Shown: positions 17,494-24,736 of the stretch, one piece after another
How positions within the stretch are numbered: the stretch's first letter is position 1
How the letters are laid out: each line of letters starts with the position of its first letter
NCBI RefSeq assembly: GCF_003635165.1
Contig: NZ_ML058628.1
Span: 162,975 to 203,863 of the forward strand
Direction of reading: 5' to 3'
Origin: Burkholderia sp. Nafp2/4-1b
GTDB lineage: Bacteria; Pseudomonadota; Gammaproteobacteria; Burkholderiales; Burkholderiaceae
DNA length: 40,889 nucleotides
Notes under the pieces: generated by a model
The model's input: only the letters and a program-made list of their open reading frames with translations
What the model was told of the DNA's origin: nothing
Databases searched by the model: none
Made by a program: the position numbers and the translations under genes

Positions 17494-17820
17494 GTGGCGG
17501 TGGGAAGGGGCTGGCAAGGACAAGGGAACGAGTATACCGGCGCAACGTGGCGGCGGTCGCGACGTTGGAACGATATGGGGCGGGAAGGATATTTGCTCCG
17601 CCGCACAGAATGGGGTGCGGACGGGCCCGCGACTTGTAAGCGGATATTTACATAATCGATCGGAATCGCTCTGCAGCGGGCCCTGTGACAAAAGGGGCTC
17701 AAAGGTAACAGTCGGTCACCGCGCGGCAGGCGGGCGTCCGGGCCGCTATACTTCGACCCACCGGCCGATGCGATCGATGCAATGCGCCGGCCGTTTTTTC
17801 TCATCGAGTGCGATATCCGT
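17494..17820. promoter_or_regulatory. divergent hpnN/hpnM promoter region
   Basis: 327 bases shared by the divergent hpnN and hpnM genes. The best element is TATACT at 17747-17752, set in GCTATACTTCGACCCA, about 70 bases before the hpnM start. The middle (about 17630-17660) is more AT-rich and may serve hpnN. No gene is seen. Confidence 0.45.
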
Positions 17821-18417
17821 ATGAAACGTCATCTGTTTGCTTTCGTCGCGGCGGCCGCCGTGTCGGTTTCCGCTTTCGCGCAGAGCGCGCCGGTCGACAT
17901 CGTGCGCAATGCGGTCGAAGGCACCGTGACCGCGATGAAGGCCGATCCGGGTGCGCGCGGCGGCGACATGGCAAAAGTCACGCAAGTCGTCGAGCAGCGC
18001 TTCCTGCCCGCAACGAACTTCGAGCGCACGACGCGCATCGCGGTCGGCGATGCCTGGAAGCAGGCGACGCCGCAACAGCAGCAGGAGCTGTACAAGCAGT
18101 TCAAGCTGCTGATGACGCGTACCTATGCCGCGTCGCTCGCGCAGCTCGGCAGCCAGGACGCGAAGTTCTCGTTCAAGGCCGGCGGTGCGTCGGGCGCCGA
18201 TGCGCTGGTGCAGTCGACGGTCACGACGCCGGGCGACAGCCAGTCGGTCGGCTATCGGCTCGGCAAGGTCGGCAGCGACTGGAAAATCTACGATATCGAC
18301 ATGTCAGGCGCGTGGCTGATCCAGGTCTACCAGGGCCAGTTCAAGAGCCAGCTCGCGTCGGGCGGCATCGACGGGCTGATCTCGTATCTGCAGAAGCACA
18401 ATTCGCGGACGAATTGA
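17821..18417 (+). CDS. hpnM: HpnM, MlaC/Ttg2D-family periplasmic lipid-binding protein
   Basis: A 198-residue secreted protein. A signal peptide with hydrophobic core LFAFVAAAAVSVSAFAQ and an AxA-type cleavage site near residue 21 is followed by an MlaC-like body (VVEQRFLPATNFERTTRIAVGDAWKQATPQQQQELYKQFKLLMTRTYAASL). MlaC carries phospholipids across the periplasm, and the hopanoid-cluster version is named HpnM. It diverges from hpnN-mlaA, so inner-membrane transporter, soluble carrier and outer-membrane lipoprotein all lie within 5 kb. The ATG at 17821 gives a proper signal peptide; the earlier in-frame ATG does not. A strong intrinsic terminator follows. Confidence 0.88.
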   Translation: MKRHLFAFVAAAAVSVSAFAQSAPVDIVRNAVEGTVTAMKADPGARGGDMAKVTQVVEQRFLPATNFERTTRIAVGDAWKQATPQQQQELYKQFKLLMTRTYAASLAQLGSQDAKFSFKAGGASGADALVQSTVTTPGDSQSVGYRLGKVGSDWKIYDIDMSGAWLIQVYQGQFKSQLASGGIDGLISYLQKHNSRTN

Positions 18418-18447
18418 GCGTCGGGAAGTCTGTTGTTCAGCGTGCAT

Positions 18448-18475
18448 AAAGAGCGCCCTCGGGCGCTCTTTTTTG
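18448..18475. terminator. bidirectional intrinsic terminator after hpnM
   Basis: AAAGAGCGCCC and GGGCGCTCTTT are perfect arms around a two-base centre, with T's on the right and A's on the left. It sits between hpnM and the convergent T6SS-like cassette and can end both. Confidence 0.9.
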
Positions 18476-18514
18476 TTCGCAGGTAGAGGGCACCCGCGAC
18501 CGCGCGATGGTGAC

Positions 18515-18850
18515 TCAGCGCATCACATACGAAGCAAGAAAAAACAGCATTGTTGGCATAGCCAACTTGGCCAGCGTGCAGAGTACCGTTTGCGGTGTTG
18601 CGCGTCGGCGTCCGATACGCCATCCCGCGAACGCAAACCCAAGTGATGGCCCGAGCAGAAATACGATTAGCAGAGCGGCAAGTGGCCACGGCGGTGAGCA
18701 AAGATCGATCTCAGAGCAACCATCCCCGCCCCAAGGCAGTCGCAAGCCGATATGAATGCCCCAATCGATTCGGCTTCCGATCCAGCATGCAAGCCAAGTC
18801 GTGATCAGGCCAGCGATCCAGTACACGAGCGAAAATCCGACACGCCTCAT
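18515..18850 (-). CDS. small three-helix membrane protein, candidate immunity component
   Basis: A 111-residue protein I cannot assign to a family. It shows three hydrophobic segments (about 7-26 VYWIAGLITTWLACWIG, 55-76 PLAALLIVFLLGPSLGFAFAGW, 90-108 LAMPTMLFFLASYV). The loop between the first two holds two cysteines (GCSEIDLCS). It is the last gene of the PAAR-amidase cassette and its ATG overlaps the previous stop (ATGA). Immunity genes commonly lie directly after the effector, so one or both of these membrane proteins may protect against the amidase. Known Tae4 immunity proteins (Tai4) are soluble periplasmic proteins, so this would differ. Function is inference. Confidence 0.65.
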   Translation of the reverse strand: MRRVGFSLVYWIAGLITTWLACWIGSRIDWGIHIGLRLPWGGDGCSEIDLCSPPWPLAALLIVFLLGPSLGFAFAGWRIGRRRATPQTVLCTLAKLAMPTMLFFLASYVMR

Positions 18851-19098
18851 TTTGAGTTGTCCGTCGGGCGGTTAGCGGATTTCCTGCGAATCACGACGGT
18901 CGCGCCGGCCGTCGCGAGAATGGCAATCAGCCCGCCCCAGCCGACGAAAAACAGATTCGCGATCTCGGGGTTCGTATCGAAAAGGCTTCCCTCGCCGCGC
19001 AGGACGAATACGCCGTAAACGGTGAGCGCCCCCCAGCAGATTATCGTCGCCAGCACCGCGCCGACGAATGCAGCTGCTATTGCAGTCGCGAGTTTCAT
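18847..19098 (-). CDS. small two-helix membrane protein, candidate immunity protein
   Basis: An 83-residue protein with no recognised family. The N-terminus MKLATAIAAAFVGAVLATIICWGAL is a transmembrane segment or uncleaved signal (about 5-33). A short polar loop (LRGEGSLFDTNPEIAN) leads to a second helix (about 48-70), then a basic and polar tail (RRKSANRPTDNSK). The ATG overlaps the stop of the Tae4-like gene by four bases. Direct coupling to a toxin gene is the classic immunity position. The loop would face the periplasm if both ends are cytoplasmic, which the basic tail supports. That is where a peptidoglycan amidase would act. Confidence 0.7.
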   Translation of the reverse strand: MKLATAIAAAFVGAVLATIICWGALTVYGVFVLRGEGSLFDTNPEIANLFFVGWGGLIAILATAGATVVIRRKSANRPTDNSK

Positions 19099-19688
19099 TT
19101 GACGGGAAAGAACAAGATGGTTTTCGAATTCCGGAAGTCCGACCAGATGCCCGGTATGACTATATTCCATGAAATCCGTACGCCCGATCCGAAGCCGGTA
19201 AGTTTGCTTCCGTTCCACAGGTCGACGTGACCGCCGCTCATGTCGCCTGATGAATCGCCGTCCTGCAGCCAATAGCCGTCGAAGAATATGATTCCGGTCC
19301 GGCCGGATACCTTGCTCGCCCAATCCGGTCCCGTAATGTTCTCGGGAGCCAGAACGCCCGCGATCGGCCGCAGCTTCAACCACTCGGCGAACTCGTATGC
19401 ACGTGTGGCGGTCGGCTTGCCGTCGAGCAAAAGACGGCCTAGCGTCGGTTTGCCTGGCATTGGCCGAATGCGCGTCTGCGAAAACGACTTCATGGCGATG
19501 CCGATCTTATGGAGTGTCACGCTCATCCGGATCGCACACTGGTTCTTGTACTGTCCGTTCGGATCGTCGAACGGGTTGCCGTGCGCGTAGTTGTTCCACA
19601 GCTCGGAAAACGTCACCGACTTCAGCTCGACTTCCTTGTACGAGTTCCGCGCGGCGGTGGTCCTCACGACTGTTTTTCCATTCGGCAT
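19095..19688 (-). CDS. Tae4-type type VI secretion amidase effector
   Basis: A 197-residue protein that fits the type VI amidase effector 4 family, NlpC/P60-like cysteine peptidases that cut the D-Glu-mDAP bond of peptidoglycan. N-terminal VTFSELWNNY precedes the nucleophile in YKNQCAIRMSVTL (Cys51). The catalytic histidine is in GGHVDLWNG (His154, Asp156), and KVSGRTGIIFFDGYW matches the strand before it. There is no signal peptide, as expected for a T6SS-delivered toxin. I start at the ATG at 19688, preceded by GGAG and overlapping the PAAR stop by one base (TAATG). The longer in-frame ORF from 19778 reads through the PAAR gene. Base composition is lower in GC than the neighbours. Confidence 0.86.
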   Translation of the reverse strand: MPNGKTVVRTTAARNSYKEVELKSVTFSELWNNYAHGNPFDDPNGQYKNQCAIRMSVTLHKIGIAMKSFSQTRIRPMPGKPTLGRLLLDGKPTATRAYEFAEWLKLRPIAGVLAPENITGPDWASKVSGRTGIIFFDGYWLQDGDSSGDMSGGHVDLWNGSKLTGFGSGVRISWNIVIPGIWSDFRNSKTILFFPVK

Positions 19689-20251
19689 TAGGCGTCTCCG
19701 TTCGATCTCGCGAGCGCTTCGTCGCCCCAATAGACCGTGTATTCGTCCTTGTCGCTTGTATGGATGCGCGGCAGGCATCCGGTGGTGTCAAGCCGGCCCG
19801 AGAGGACGCGGCCGTCCGAGGTTTCGATGATGTACGGATAGTCGGGAGAGGCGCCGCTTCCGACGGCGCGAACGCATTCGTCGTAGATCCCTGTGATCAC
19901 GGTCGGGACATCGCCTTCCCGATTCTTTCCGGAGGCAATGGCGCCCGCCGTTTCGGCTTCGTCGTCGCACCATGAGTTGCCGGAGAGGAGCGCGACGATG
20001 CGTGGCGGTTTCGCGCATCGACATTCAACGATGTCGCCGTCGGCCGCCGTCTCGCCCATGAATTCGATGCGCTTCGGTCCGCCGGTCTTGGTGATTCGGC
20101 CGGTGCTTTCACATGCTTCGCAGAAAGCGAGGCCACCGATCAGCGCAACCTGGCGGCCGGCGTCTCCGAACGTGAATATCGGCCCTGCATAGGGAAGGAT
20201 GTGTCCCCCGGTTTCCAGCTTGTCGCCGACGACGGCGATGCGGCGCATCAT
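19688..20251 (-). CDS. PAAR-domain protein with C-terminal extension
   Basis: A 187-residue protein. The first ~95 residues look like a PAAR tip domain (VVGDKLETGGHIL, then ADGDIVECRCAKPPRIVALLSG), with Cys pairs CEAC and CRC that may bind metal. PAAR proteins cap the VgrG spike of the type VI apparatus and carry effectors. The C-terminal ~75 residues (YPYIIETSDGRVLSGRLDTTGCLPRI) resemble a small transthyretin-like beta domain and may be the docking site for the amidase encoded next. The start at 20251 is favoured by GAGGAG seven bases upstream. No VgrG or structural T6SS gene is in the window, so this would be an orphan cargo module. Confidence 0.8.
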   Translation of the reverse strand: MMRRIAVVGDKLETGGHILPYAGPIFTFGDAGRQVALIGGLAFCEACESTGRITKTGGPKRIEFMGETAADGDIVECRCAKPPRIVALLSGNSWCDDEAETAGAIASGKNREGDVPTVITGIYDECVRAVGSGASPDYPYIIETSDGRVLSGRLDTTGCLPRIHTSDKDEYTVYWGDEALARSNGDA

Positions 20252-20453
20252 GACTTCGCTCCTCGGTCAGGTCACCGTTGTCTCCGGTGATGCCGGCGGC
20301 CGCGTGACGCGTTCACGCGCACGTCATGCGAATCACGAGCACGGTGCTCGGTCCGGCAAGCGAAAGGATTCCATTGCCCTCGCGGTGAGGTCGATTGGAC
20401 AAGTATGAAATTGGAAGACGAATTGCGCGTGAGGCGGGCACCCGGTTGCCGCC

Positions 20454-21098
20454 CTACCGCCGCCGATGCTCGACCGCGAACTTGATCAGCTCGGCCTGCC
20501 CTTCGATGTCGAGCTTGCGCTTCAGGTTGAGCCGATGCGTTTCCACCGTGCGCACCGACAGCCCCGTCTGCTGCGCGATCTGCTTGCTCGACAGCCCCTC
20601 GGCCAGCGCATCGAGGATGTCGCGCTCGCGCGGCGTCAAACGGTCGAGCGGCGACGCCATCGCGCTCGCCTGGATCATTCGCGCGGCGAGCCCTTCGCTG
20701 AAGAACGTCTGACCAGCCAGCACCGCGCCGATCGCGCGCACGATCTCGCTCGCCGGGGAATCCTTCAGCAGATAACCGCTCGCACCCGCGCGCACGGCCT
20801 GCGTCACGTATTCGATGTTGTCGTGCATCGACAGCATCAGCACGCGAATCGCCGGAAAGCGTTCATGGAACACGCCGGCGAGCGTGATGCCGTTCATCCC
20901 GTTCATGCCGACGTCCATCAGCGCGAGATCGGGCTCGAGCGACGCGGCGAGCGCGAGCGCCTCGTCCGCGTTGCCGGCTTCGCCGACCACGGACAGGTCG
21001 GCCGCCTCGAGCCGCATCCGCAAGCCGTCGCGCACCAGCGGGTGATCGTCGACGAGCAGCAGTCGGGCAGCAGGCCGGGCGGTGTCGGGGGCGCTCAT
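20454..21098 (-). CDS. NarL/LuxR-family response regulator
   Basis: A 214-residue two-domain regulator. The receiver has the acidic pair in LLLVDDHPL and phospho-acceptor Asp62 in ALMDVGMNGMNG, then LLKDS with the conserved lysine. The C-terminal LuxR helix-turn-helix (about 150-195) reads LTPRERDILDALAEGLSSKQIAQ, then LSVRTVETHRLNLKRKL. Phosphorylation would promote dimerisation and DNA binding. It lies 32 bases after the HisKA_3 kinase gene in the same direction, so the two form a pair. Targets are not visible; the neighbouring Cache-GGDEF gene is a reasonable candidate. Confidence 0.94.
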   Translation of the reverse strand: MSAPDTARPAARLLLVDDHPLVRDGLRMRLEAADLSVVGEAGNADEALALAASLEPDLALMDVGMNGMNGITLAGVFHERFPAIRVLMLSMHDNIEYVTQAVRAGASGYLLKDSPASEIVRAIGAVLAGQTFFSEGLAARMIQASAMASPLDRLTPRERDILDALAEGLSSKQIAQQTGLSVRTVETHRLNLKRKLDIEGQAELIKFAVEHRRR

Positions 21099-21130
21099 GG
21101 GCAAAGGTCTCCGGTCAGGGTGGCGCGTCG

Positions 21131-22513
21131 TCAGGCGGCGCCGCGCAGCGGCACGCGCGCGGCCACGACGGTGTGGCCGACCTGCGACGTGATCGTCAGC
21201 GCGCCGCCGAGCGCATCGAGGCGCTCGCGCATGTTGCGCAGCCCGATCCCGCGGCGCGCATCGGTCTGCGTACGCTCGGCATCGAAGCCGCAGCCGTTGT
21301 CGGCGATGGTCAGCGTGACGGAATGTGCGCCGACGTCGAGCGTGACGGCCGCGCGCGACGCACGCGCATGATGCACGATGTTGCTGAGCGCTTCCTGCGC
21401 GATCCGGAACAGCGCGGTGTTGACCGGCGCCGGCAACGGCCGCGCGCCGCTGTGCGCGACCTGCGTATAGCCGATGTCGATGCCGCTTTCCGCACCGAGC
21501 TCGCGCACGAGCTGTTCGAGCGCGGCCGCGAGGCCAAGGTCGTCGAGCATTGCCGGGCGCAGCGCATGCGAGATGCGCCGCACCTCGCGCAGCGTGTCGC
21601 CGAGGCGCCCGACACCCGACGCGAGGGCCTGCTCGGCTTCGGGCATGCGCGCGGTGCCGCGCTCGAAACGCGCGAGCGCGGATTCGAGCATCAGCTTCGC
21701 GGACACCATCATCTGGCTGATCCCGTCGTGCAGTTCGCGCGACAGCCGCTCGCGCTCCTGCTCCTGCGATTCGACGACGCGCTGGGCGAGCTGCTTGAGC
21801 TTCGCGTCCGCGCTGCGCGACTCGCTGACGTTCAGCACCAGTGCGCAGACGGCGATCACGGCCGCTCCGGTCAGCGCGATCGCGGTGAGCCAGCTCATCG
21901 TGCGCTCGATGTTCGCGGACGCGCGCGCGTCGATGCGCTGCAATGCGTTGTCGACGTCGTCGAGATAGATGCCGGTGCCGACCATCCAGCCCCAGCGCTC
22001 GAGCGCGACGACGTAGCCGAGCTTCGGCGCGGCCTTGCCCGTCGACGGACGCTGCCACGTATAGCGCACGTAGCCGCCGCCGTGCGTCGCGGCGCCGATC
22101 AGCTGCTGGATCGTCAGCGCGCCCTGCGGATCGCGCATCGACCAGAAGTTGTGGCCGACGCGCTCGGGCTCGCGCGGATGCATCAGCGCATTGCCGTGCA
22201 GGTCGTACACGAAGAAATAGCCGTCGGGGCCGAAGTCCATCTTCTGCAGCATCGCGAGCGCCTGCGTGCGCAGCATGCCCTCGTCGCGCGCATTGCGGCC
22301 GCTCGCGTCGTACAGCGGCATGATCGCGCTGGTCGCGAGCTCGACGTAGTGCTTGAGCTCGACTTCCTTGCTCGACAGATACGCGGCCTGGATCGTCGCG
22401 TGCTGCGTGCGCGCGAGCGACGTCGCCTGCTGGCGCACGCCGAAGCCGATGCCGGCGATCGCGAGCAGGAACGGCACGATGGCCAGCAGGAAGATCTTTG
22501 CCTTGAGTCTCAT
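21131..22513 (-). CDS. Cache-domain sensor histidine kinase (NarX/DegS type)
   Basis: A 460-residue inner-membrane kinase. TM1 (about 5-24) and TM2 (about 207-228) flank a single Cache sensor with GPDGYFFVYDLHGNALMHP and GGYVRYTW, a form that often binds small organic acids. A linker helix leads to a HisKA_3 motif with phospho-acceptor His262 in RLSRELHDGISQMM, then an ATPase domain with TIADNGCGFD and GIGLRNMRERLDALGG. This type pairs with NarL regulators, and one is encoded directly downstream. The start at 22513 (MRLKAKIFLLAIVPF) puts TM1 at the N-terminus; upstream in-frame residues are spurious. Confidence 0.93.
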   Translation of the reverse strand: MRLKAKIFLLAIVPFLLAIAGIGFGVRQQATSLARTQHATIQAAYLSSKEVELKHYVELATSAIMPLYDASGRNARDEGMLRTQALAMLQKMDFGPDGYFFVYDLHGNALMHPREPERVGHNFWSMRDPQGALTIQQLIGAATHGGGYVRYTWQRPSTGKAAPKLGYVVALERWGWMVGTGIYLDDVDNALQRIDARASANIERTMSWLTAIALTGAAVIAVCALVLNVSESRSADAKLKQLAQRVVESQEQERERLSRELHDGISQMMVSAKLMLESALARFERGTARMPEAEQALASGVGRLGDTLREVRRISHALRPAMLDDLGLAAALEQLVRELGAESGIDIGYTQVAHSGARPLPAPVNTALFRIAQEALSNIVHHARASRAAVTLDVGAHSVTLTIADNGCGFDAERTQTDARRGIGLRNMRERLDALGGALTITSQVGHTVVAARVPLRGAA

Positions 22514-22631
22514 GGTGGTGCGAAGCGGGCGCGCGCCGGCGCGGCGAGCCGACATTGTCGGCGATTTTGCCTGCGGACGACGTCGGTGTGGCGGTGCGGC
22601 AGCCGGACGGCCTGCCGGCGCCCGCATCGGC

Positions 22632-24194
22632 TCACGCGCGCCGCGGCGTGCGATCGGCGAACGGGACCGTCAGCACGGCGATCTGGTTGCGCCCGCTTTC
22701 CTTCGCGCGGTACAGCGCGTCGTCGGCGAGCTTCAGCGCGGCCTGGATGCTGTCGTCGCGTTCCGGATAGCAGGTGGTCACGCCGATGCTCGCGGTCAGG
22801 CGGCCGGACGCGCCGGCGTCGTGCCGGATGCCGAGATCGAGAATGCCGGAGCGGATCGCTTCGGCGATCGTCACGGCGCCGTCCGTGTCGACGTCGGGCA
22901 GCACGACGACGAACTCCTCGCCGCCGTAGCGGGCCGCATAGTCGGCCGGACGACGCAGGCAACCGGCGATGCAGCGGCCGACCGCGGCGAGCGCATCGTC
23001 GCCGGCCTGGTGGCCCTGCGTGTCGTTGTAGCGCTTGAAGTGATCGACGTCGACGAACAGCAGCGACAGCGCGTGCTGCGAGCGCGCCGCGCGCCGCCAT
23101 TCGCGCGCGAGCGTCACGTCGAGCATCCGGCGGTTGTCGAGGCCGGTCAGGCCGTCGGTGCGCGCCAGCGCCTGCAGCTCGGTTTCCGCGCGGTGTCGCT
23201 TGCGCAGTTGCACGTCGAGCAGCAGCGACAGCGCGACGAAGCCGAGCGCGAGCACGGCCATCGCCGAGCCGATCGGGATCGCGCGGTCGTACCACGCGGC
23301 ATAGGTATCCGCTTCCGAGCGCGCGACCATGATGATCAGCGGCAGGTTCTCGAGGTGCCGGAACACGTACAGGCGCCGCACGCCGTCGATCGACGCGGTA
23401 TCGGCGAAGCTGCCTTCGTTCGCGGTCATGAAATGCCGGAACGTGCTGGCCTTGCTGATGTTGCGCCCGACGATCGCCGGATCGTACGGTTGGCGCGCGA
23501 GCATCAGGCCTTTCGTGTTGATCAGCGCCATCGATCCGCGATCGCCGAGCGAGAGGCGCGAGAACAGGTTCTGGAAGTATTCGAGGCGGATCGACATCAC
23601 CGCGACGCCGCCGAACGAACCGTCGGGCCGCGTGATCCGCCGGCTCAGCGCGACGCTCGGCGAGCCGCCGCGCAGCCGCGAACGGTACGGATCGCTGACG
23701 TACAGGCCGACGTCCGGATGGTCGCGGTGCACGGTGAAATAGGGTTCGTTGCCGAAATTGGCCTTGCGCGGCACGTCGCTCTTGCCGTCGACCGTGATGT
23801 CGCCGTTCGGGCCGAGCACGTAGATGCCGCCGAGATACCTGGCCGACGTCGCGCGATCGAACAGCACCTGGCGACGCAGCGCCATCGGCAGCGCGGTGAC
23901 GGCCGGATCGTTCGCGCCGTCGACGACGGCCTGCAGTGACAGCGCATAGAACTCGATGTTGCGCTCGATGTCCCATGACGCCATCAGCGCGATGTTCTGC
24001 TGTGTGGTGCGCGCACGGTCGCGCGCGTCGATGCGGGCTTCGTACAGCACGATGCCGCACAGCAGCAACAGGAGCAGACCGATCAGCAGCCCAGAATAAA
24101 AGATCAGGTGCGGCAGCAGGAGCCGGCGCAGTTGCGCGGCGATACGGCTCGTCCGGCCGGATTCGCTGGGCATTGCGTAGTCGGTTTCTGCCAT
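22632..24194 (-). CDS. membrane Cache-GGDEF diguanylate cyclase
   Basis: A 520-residue protein. TM1 (about 29-51) and TM2 (about 307-328) enclose a periplasmic double Cache sensor (GGIYVLGPNGDITVDG, NEPYFTVHRDHPDVGLYVSDPY, SRRITRPDGSFGGVAVMSI). The cytoplasmic GGDEF domain carries GGEEF at 424-428 and an intact I-site RPAD at 415-418, so it should be an active, product-inhibited cyclic-di-GMP synthase. The ATG at 24194 is the best guess; ATGs at 24215 and 24173 are in frame and no candidate has a strong ribosome site. A perfect FNR-type palindrome lies about 280 bases upstream. The kinase/regulator pair follows 118 bases downstream on the same strand. Confidence 0.92.
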   Translation of the reverse strand: MAETDYAMPSESGRTSRIAAQLRRLLLPHLIFYSGLLIGLLLLLLCGIVLYEARIDARDRARTTQQNIALMASWDIERNIEFYALSLQAVVDGANDPAVTALPMALRRQVLFDRATSARYLGGIYVLGPNGDITVDGKSDVPRKANFGNEPYFTVHRDHPDVGLYVSDPYRSRLRGGSPSVALSRRITRPDGSFGGVAVMSIRLEYFQNLFSRLSLGDRGSMALINTKGLMLARQPYDPAIVGRNISKASTFRHFMTANEGSFADTASIDGVRRLYVFRHLENLPLIIMVARSEADTYAAWYDRAIPIGSAMAVLALGFVALSLLLDVQLRKRHRAETELQALARTDGLTGLDNRRMLDVTLAREWRRAARSQHALSLLFVDVDHFKRYNDTQGHQAGDDALAAVGRCIAGCLRRPADYAARYGGEEFVVVLPDVDTDGAVTIAEAIRSGILDLGIRHDAGASGRLTASIGVTTCYPERDDSIQAALKLADDALYRAKESGRNQIAVLTVPFADRTPRRA

Positions 24195-24428
24195 GGTCCG
24201 TGGATCGATGGGCATCGCCGTCGGGCGGCAGGCGATGCAATTGTTCGTATGATTCGCTGTCGGCAATCCTTTTATGCGGCTCTCGGTGCGCATTGCGCCC
24301 GACCGACCCGAAGAGCCGGTCGCCGATTATCGAGGGCCCCGGCTGGATAAATCCCTCGATCAGCGTTGCACCGGCAAGACCTGCCGCGATTCGACGATCC
24401 GACGAATCGGGCGGCACGAATGGGTCCG

Positions 24429-24434
24429 AGTATA
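24429..24434 (-). promoter_or_regulatory. candidate -10 downstream of FNR-type site
   Basis: On the minus strand this reads TATACT, a good -10. A start site about seven bases beyond would put the centre of the palindrome at 24473-24486 roughly 58-62 bases upstream, near the -61.5 position used by class I FNR/CRP activators. Confidence 0.35.
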
Positions 24435-24472
24435 ACGCGCGCCTTCGCACGCGAGAAAAATGTTGCGGCCGC

Positions 24473-24486
24473 TTGATCCGGATCAA
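24473..24486. promoter_or_regulatory. FNR/ANR-type operator
   Basis: TTGATCCGGATCAA is a perfect palindrome identical to the FNR/ANR consensus TTGAT-N4-ATCAA. It is upstream of the Cache-GGDEF cyclase and suggests control by oxygen limitation. Confidence 0.6.
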
Positions 24487-24665
24487 ATTTTCGCGACCGC
24501 CGAAACTTGCGCAGCGTTGCGGCACAAGGCTTTGCGGTGGGGCTCGAGCGGCATGCTTGGCACGAACGCGGACTTTCGCGTTTTATCGGACTGCCCACCC
24601 GGAATCCGAACTCGCGCGATACGGGCCGATTATCTGTTTCAACGTTCGCCGAAATCCGCATATGA

Positions 24666-24694
24666 AAACGGGCCGCCGCGATGGCCGCCCGTTT
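24666..24694 (-). terminator. terminator after glcB
   Basis: AAACGGGC (24666-24673) pairs with GCCCGTTT (24687-24694), about 40 bases beyond the glcB stop. On the minus strand the second arm runs into TTTT. The GC-rich centre may pair further. Confidence 0.65.
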
Positions 24695-24736
24695 CGTGAA
24701 ACCGCTTGCGGGAAACCCCACCCCGCGTGCGAACGC

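Larger units (their letters stand above)
24195..24736. other. intergenic region upstream of the Cache-GGDEF gene
   Basis: 542 bases between the end of glcB and the start of the cyclase gene, both on the minus strand. It contains the glcB terminator hairpin, an FNR-type palindrome and a candidate -10, all listed separately. The remaining ~230 bases nearest the cyclase would be a long leader. The open frames crossing it have no ribosome sites or family features, so no gene is called. Confidence 0.55.

Noticed and set aside
14719..17655. Plus-strand frame of 978 codons opposite hpnN
   Set aside because: Antisense shadow with Arg/Glu/His-rich low-complexity composition; hpnN and mlaA on the minus strand have clear family features.
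24272..24721. A 149-codon minus-strand gene upstream of the cyclase
   Set aside because: It runs through the glcB terminator hairpin and the FNR-type site and has no recognisable domain or ribosome site.
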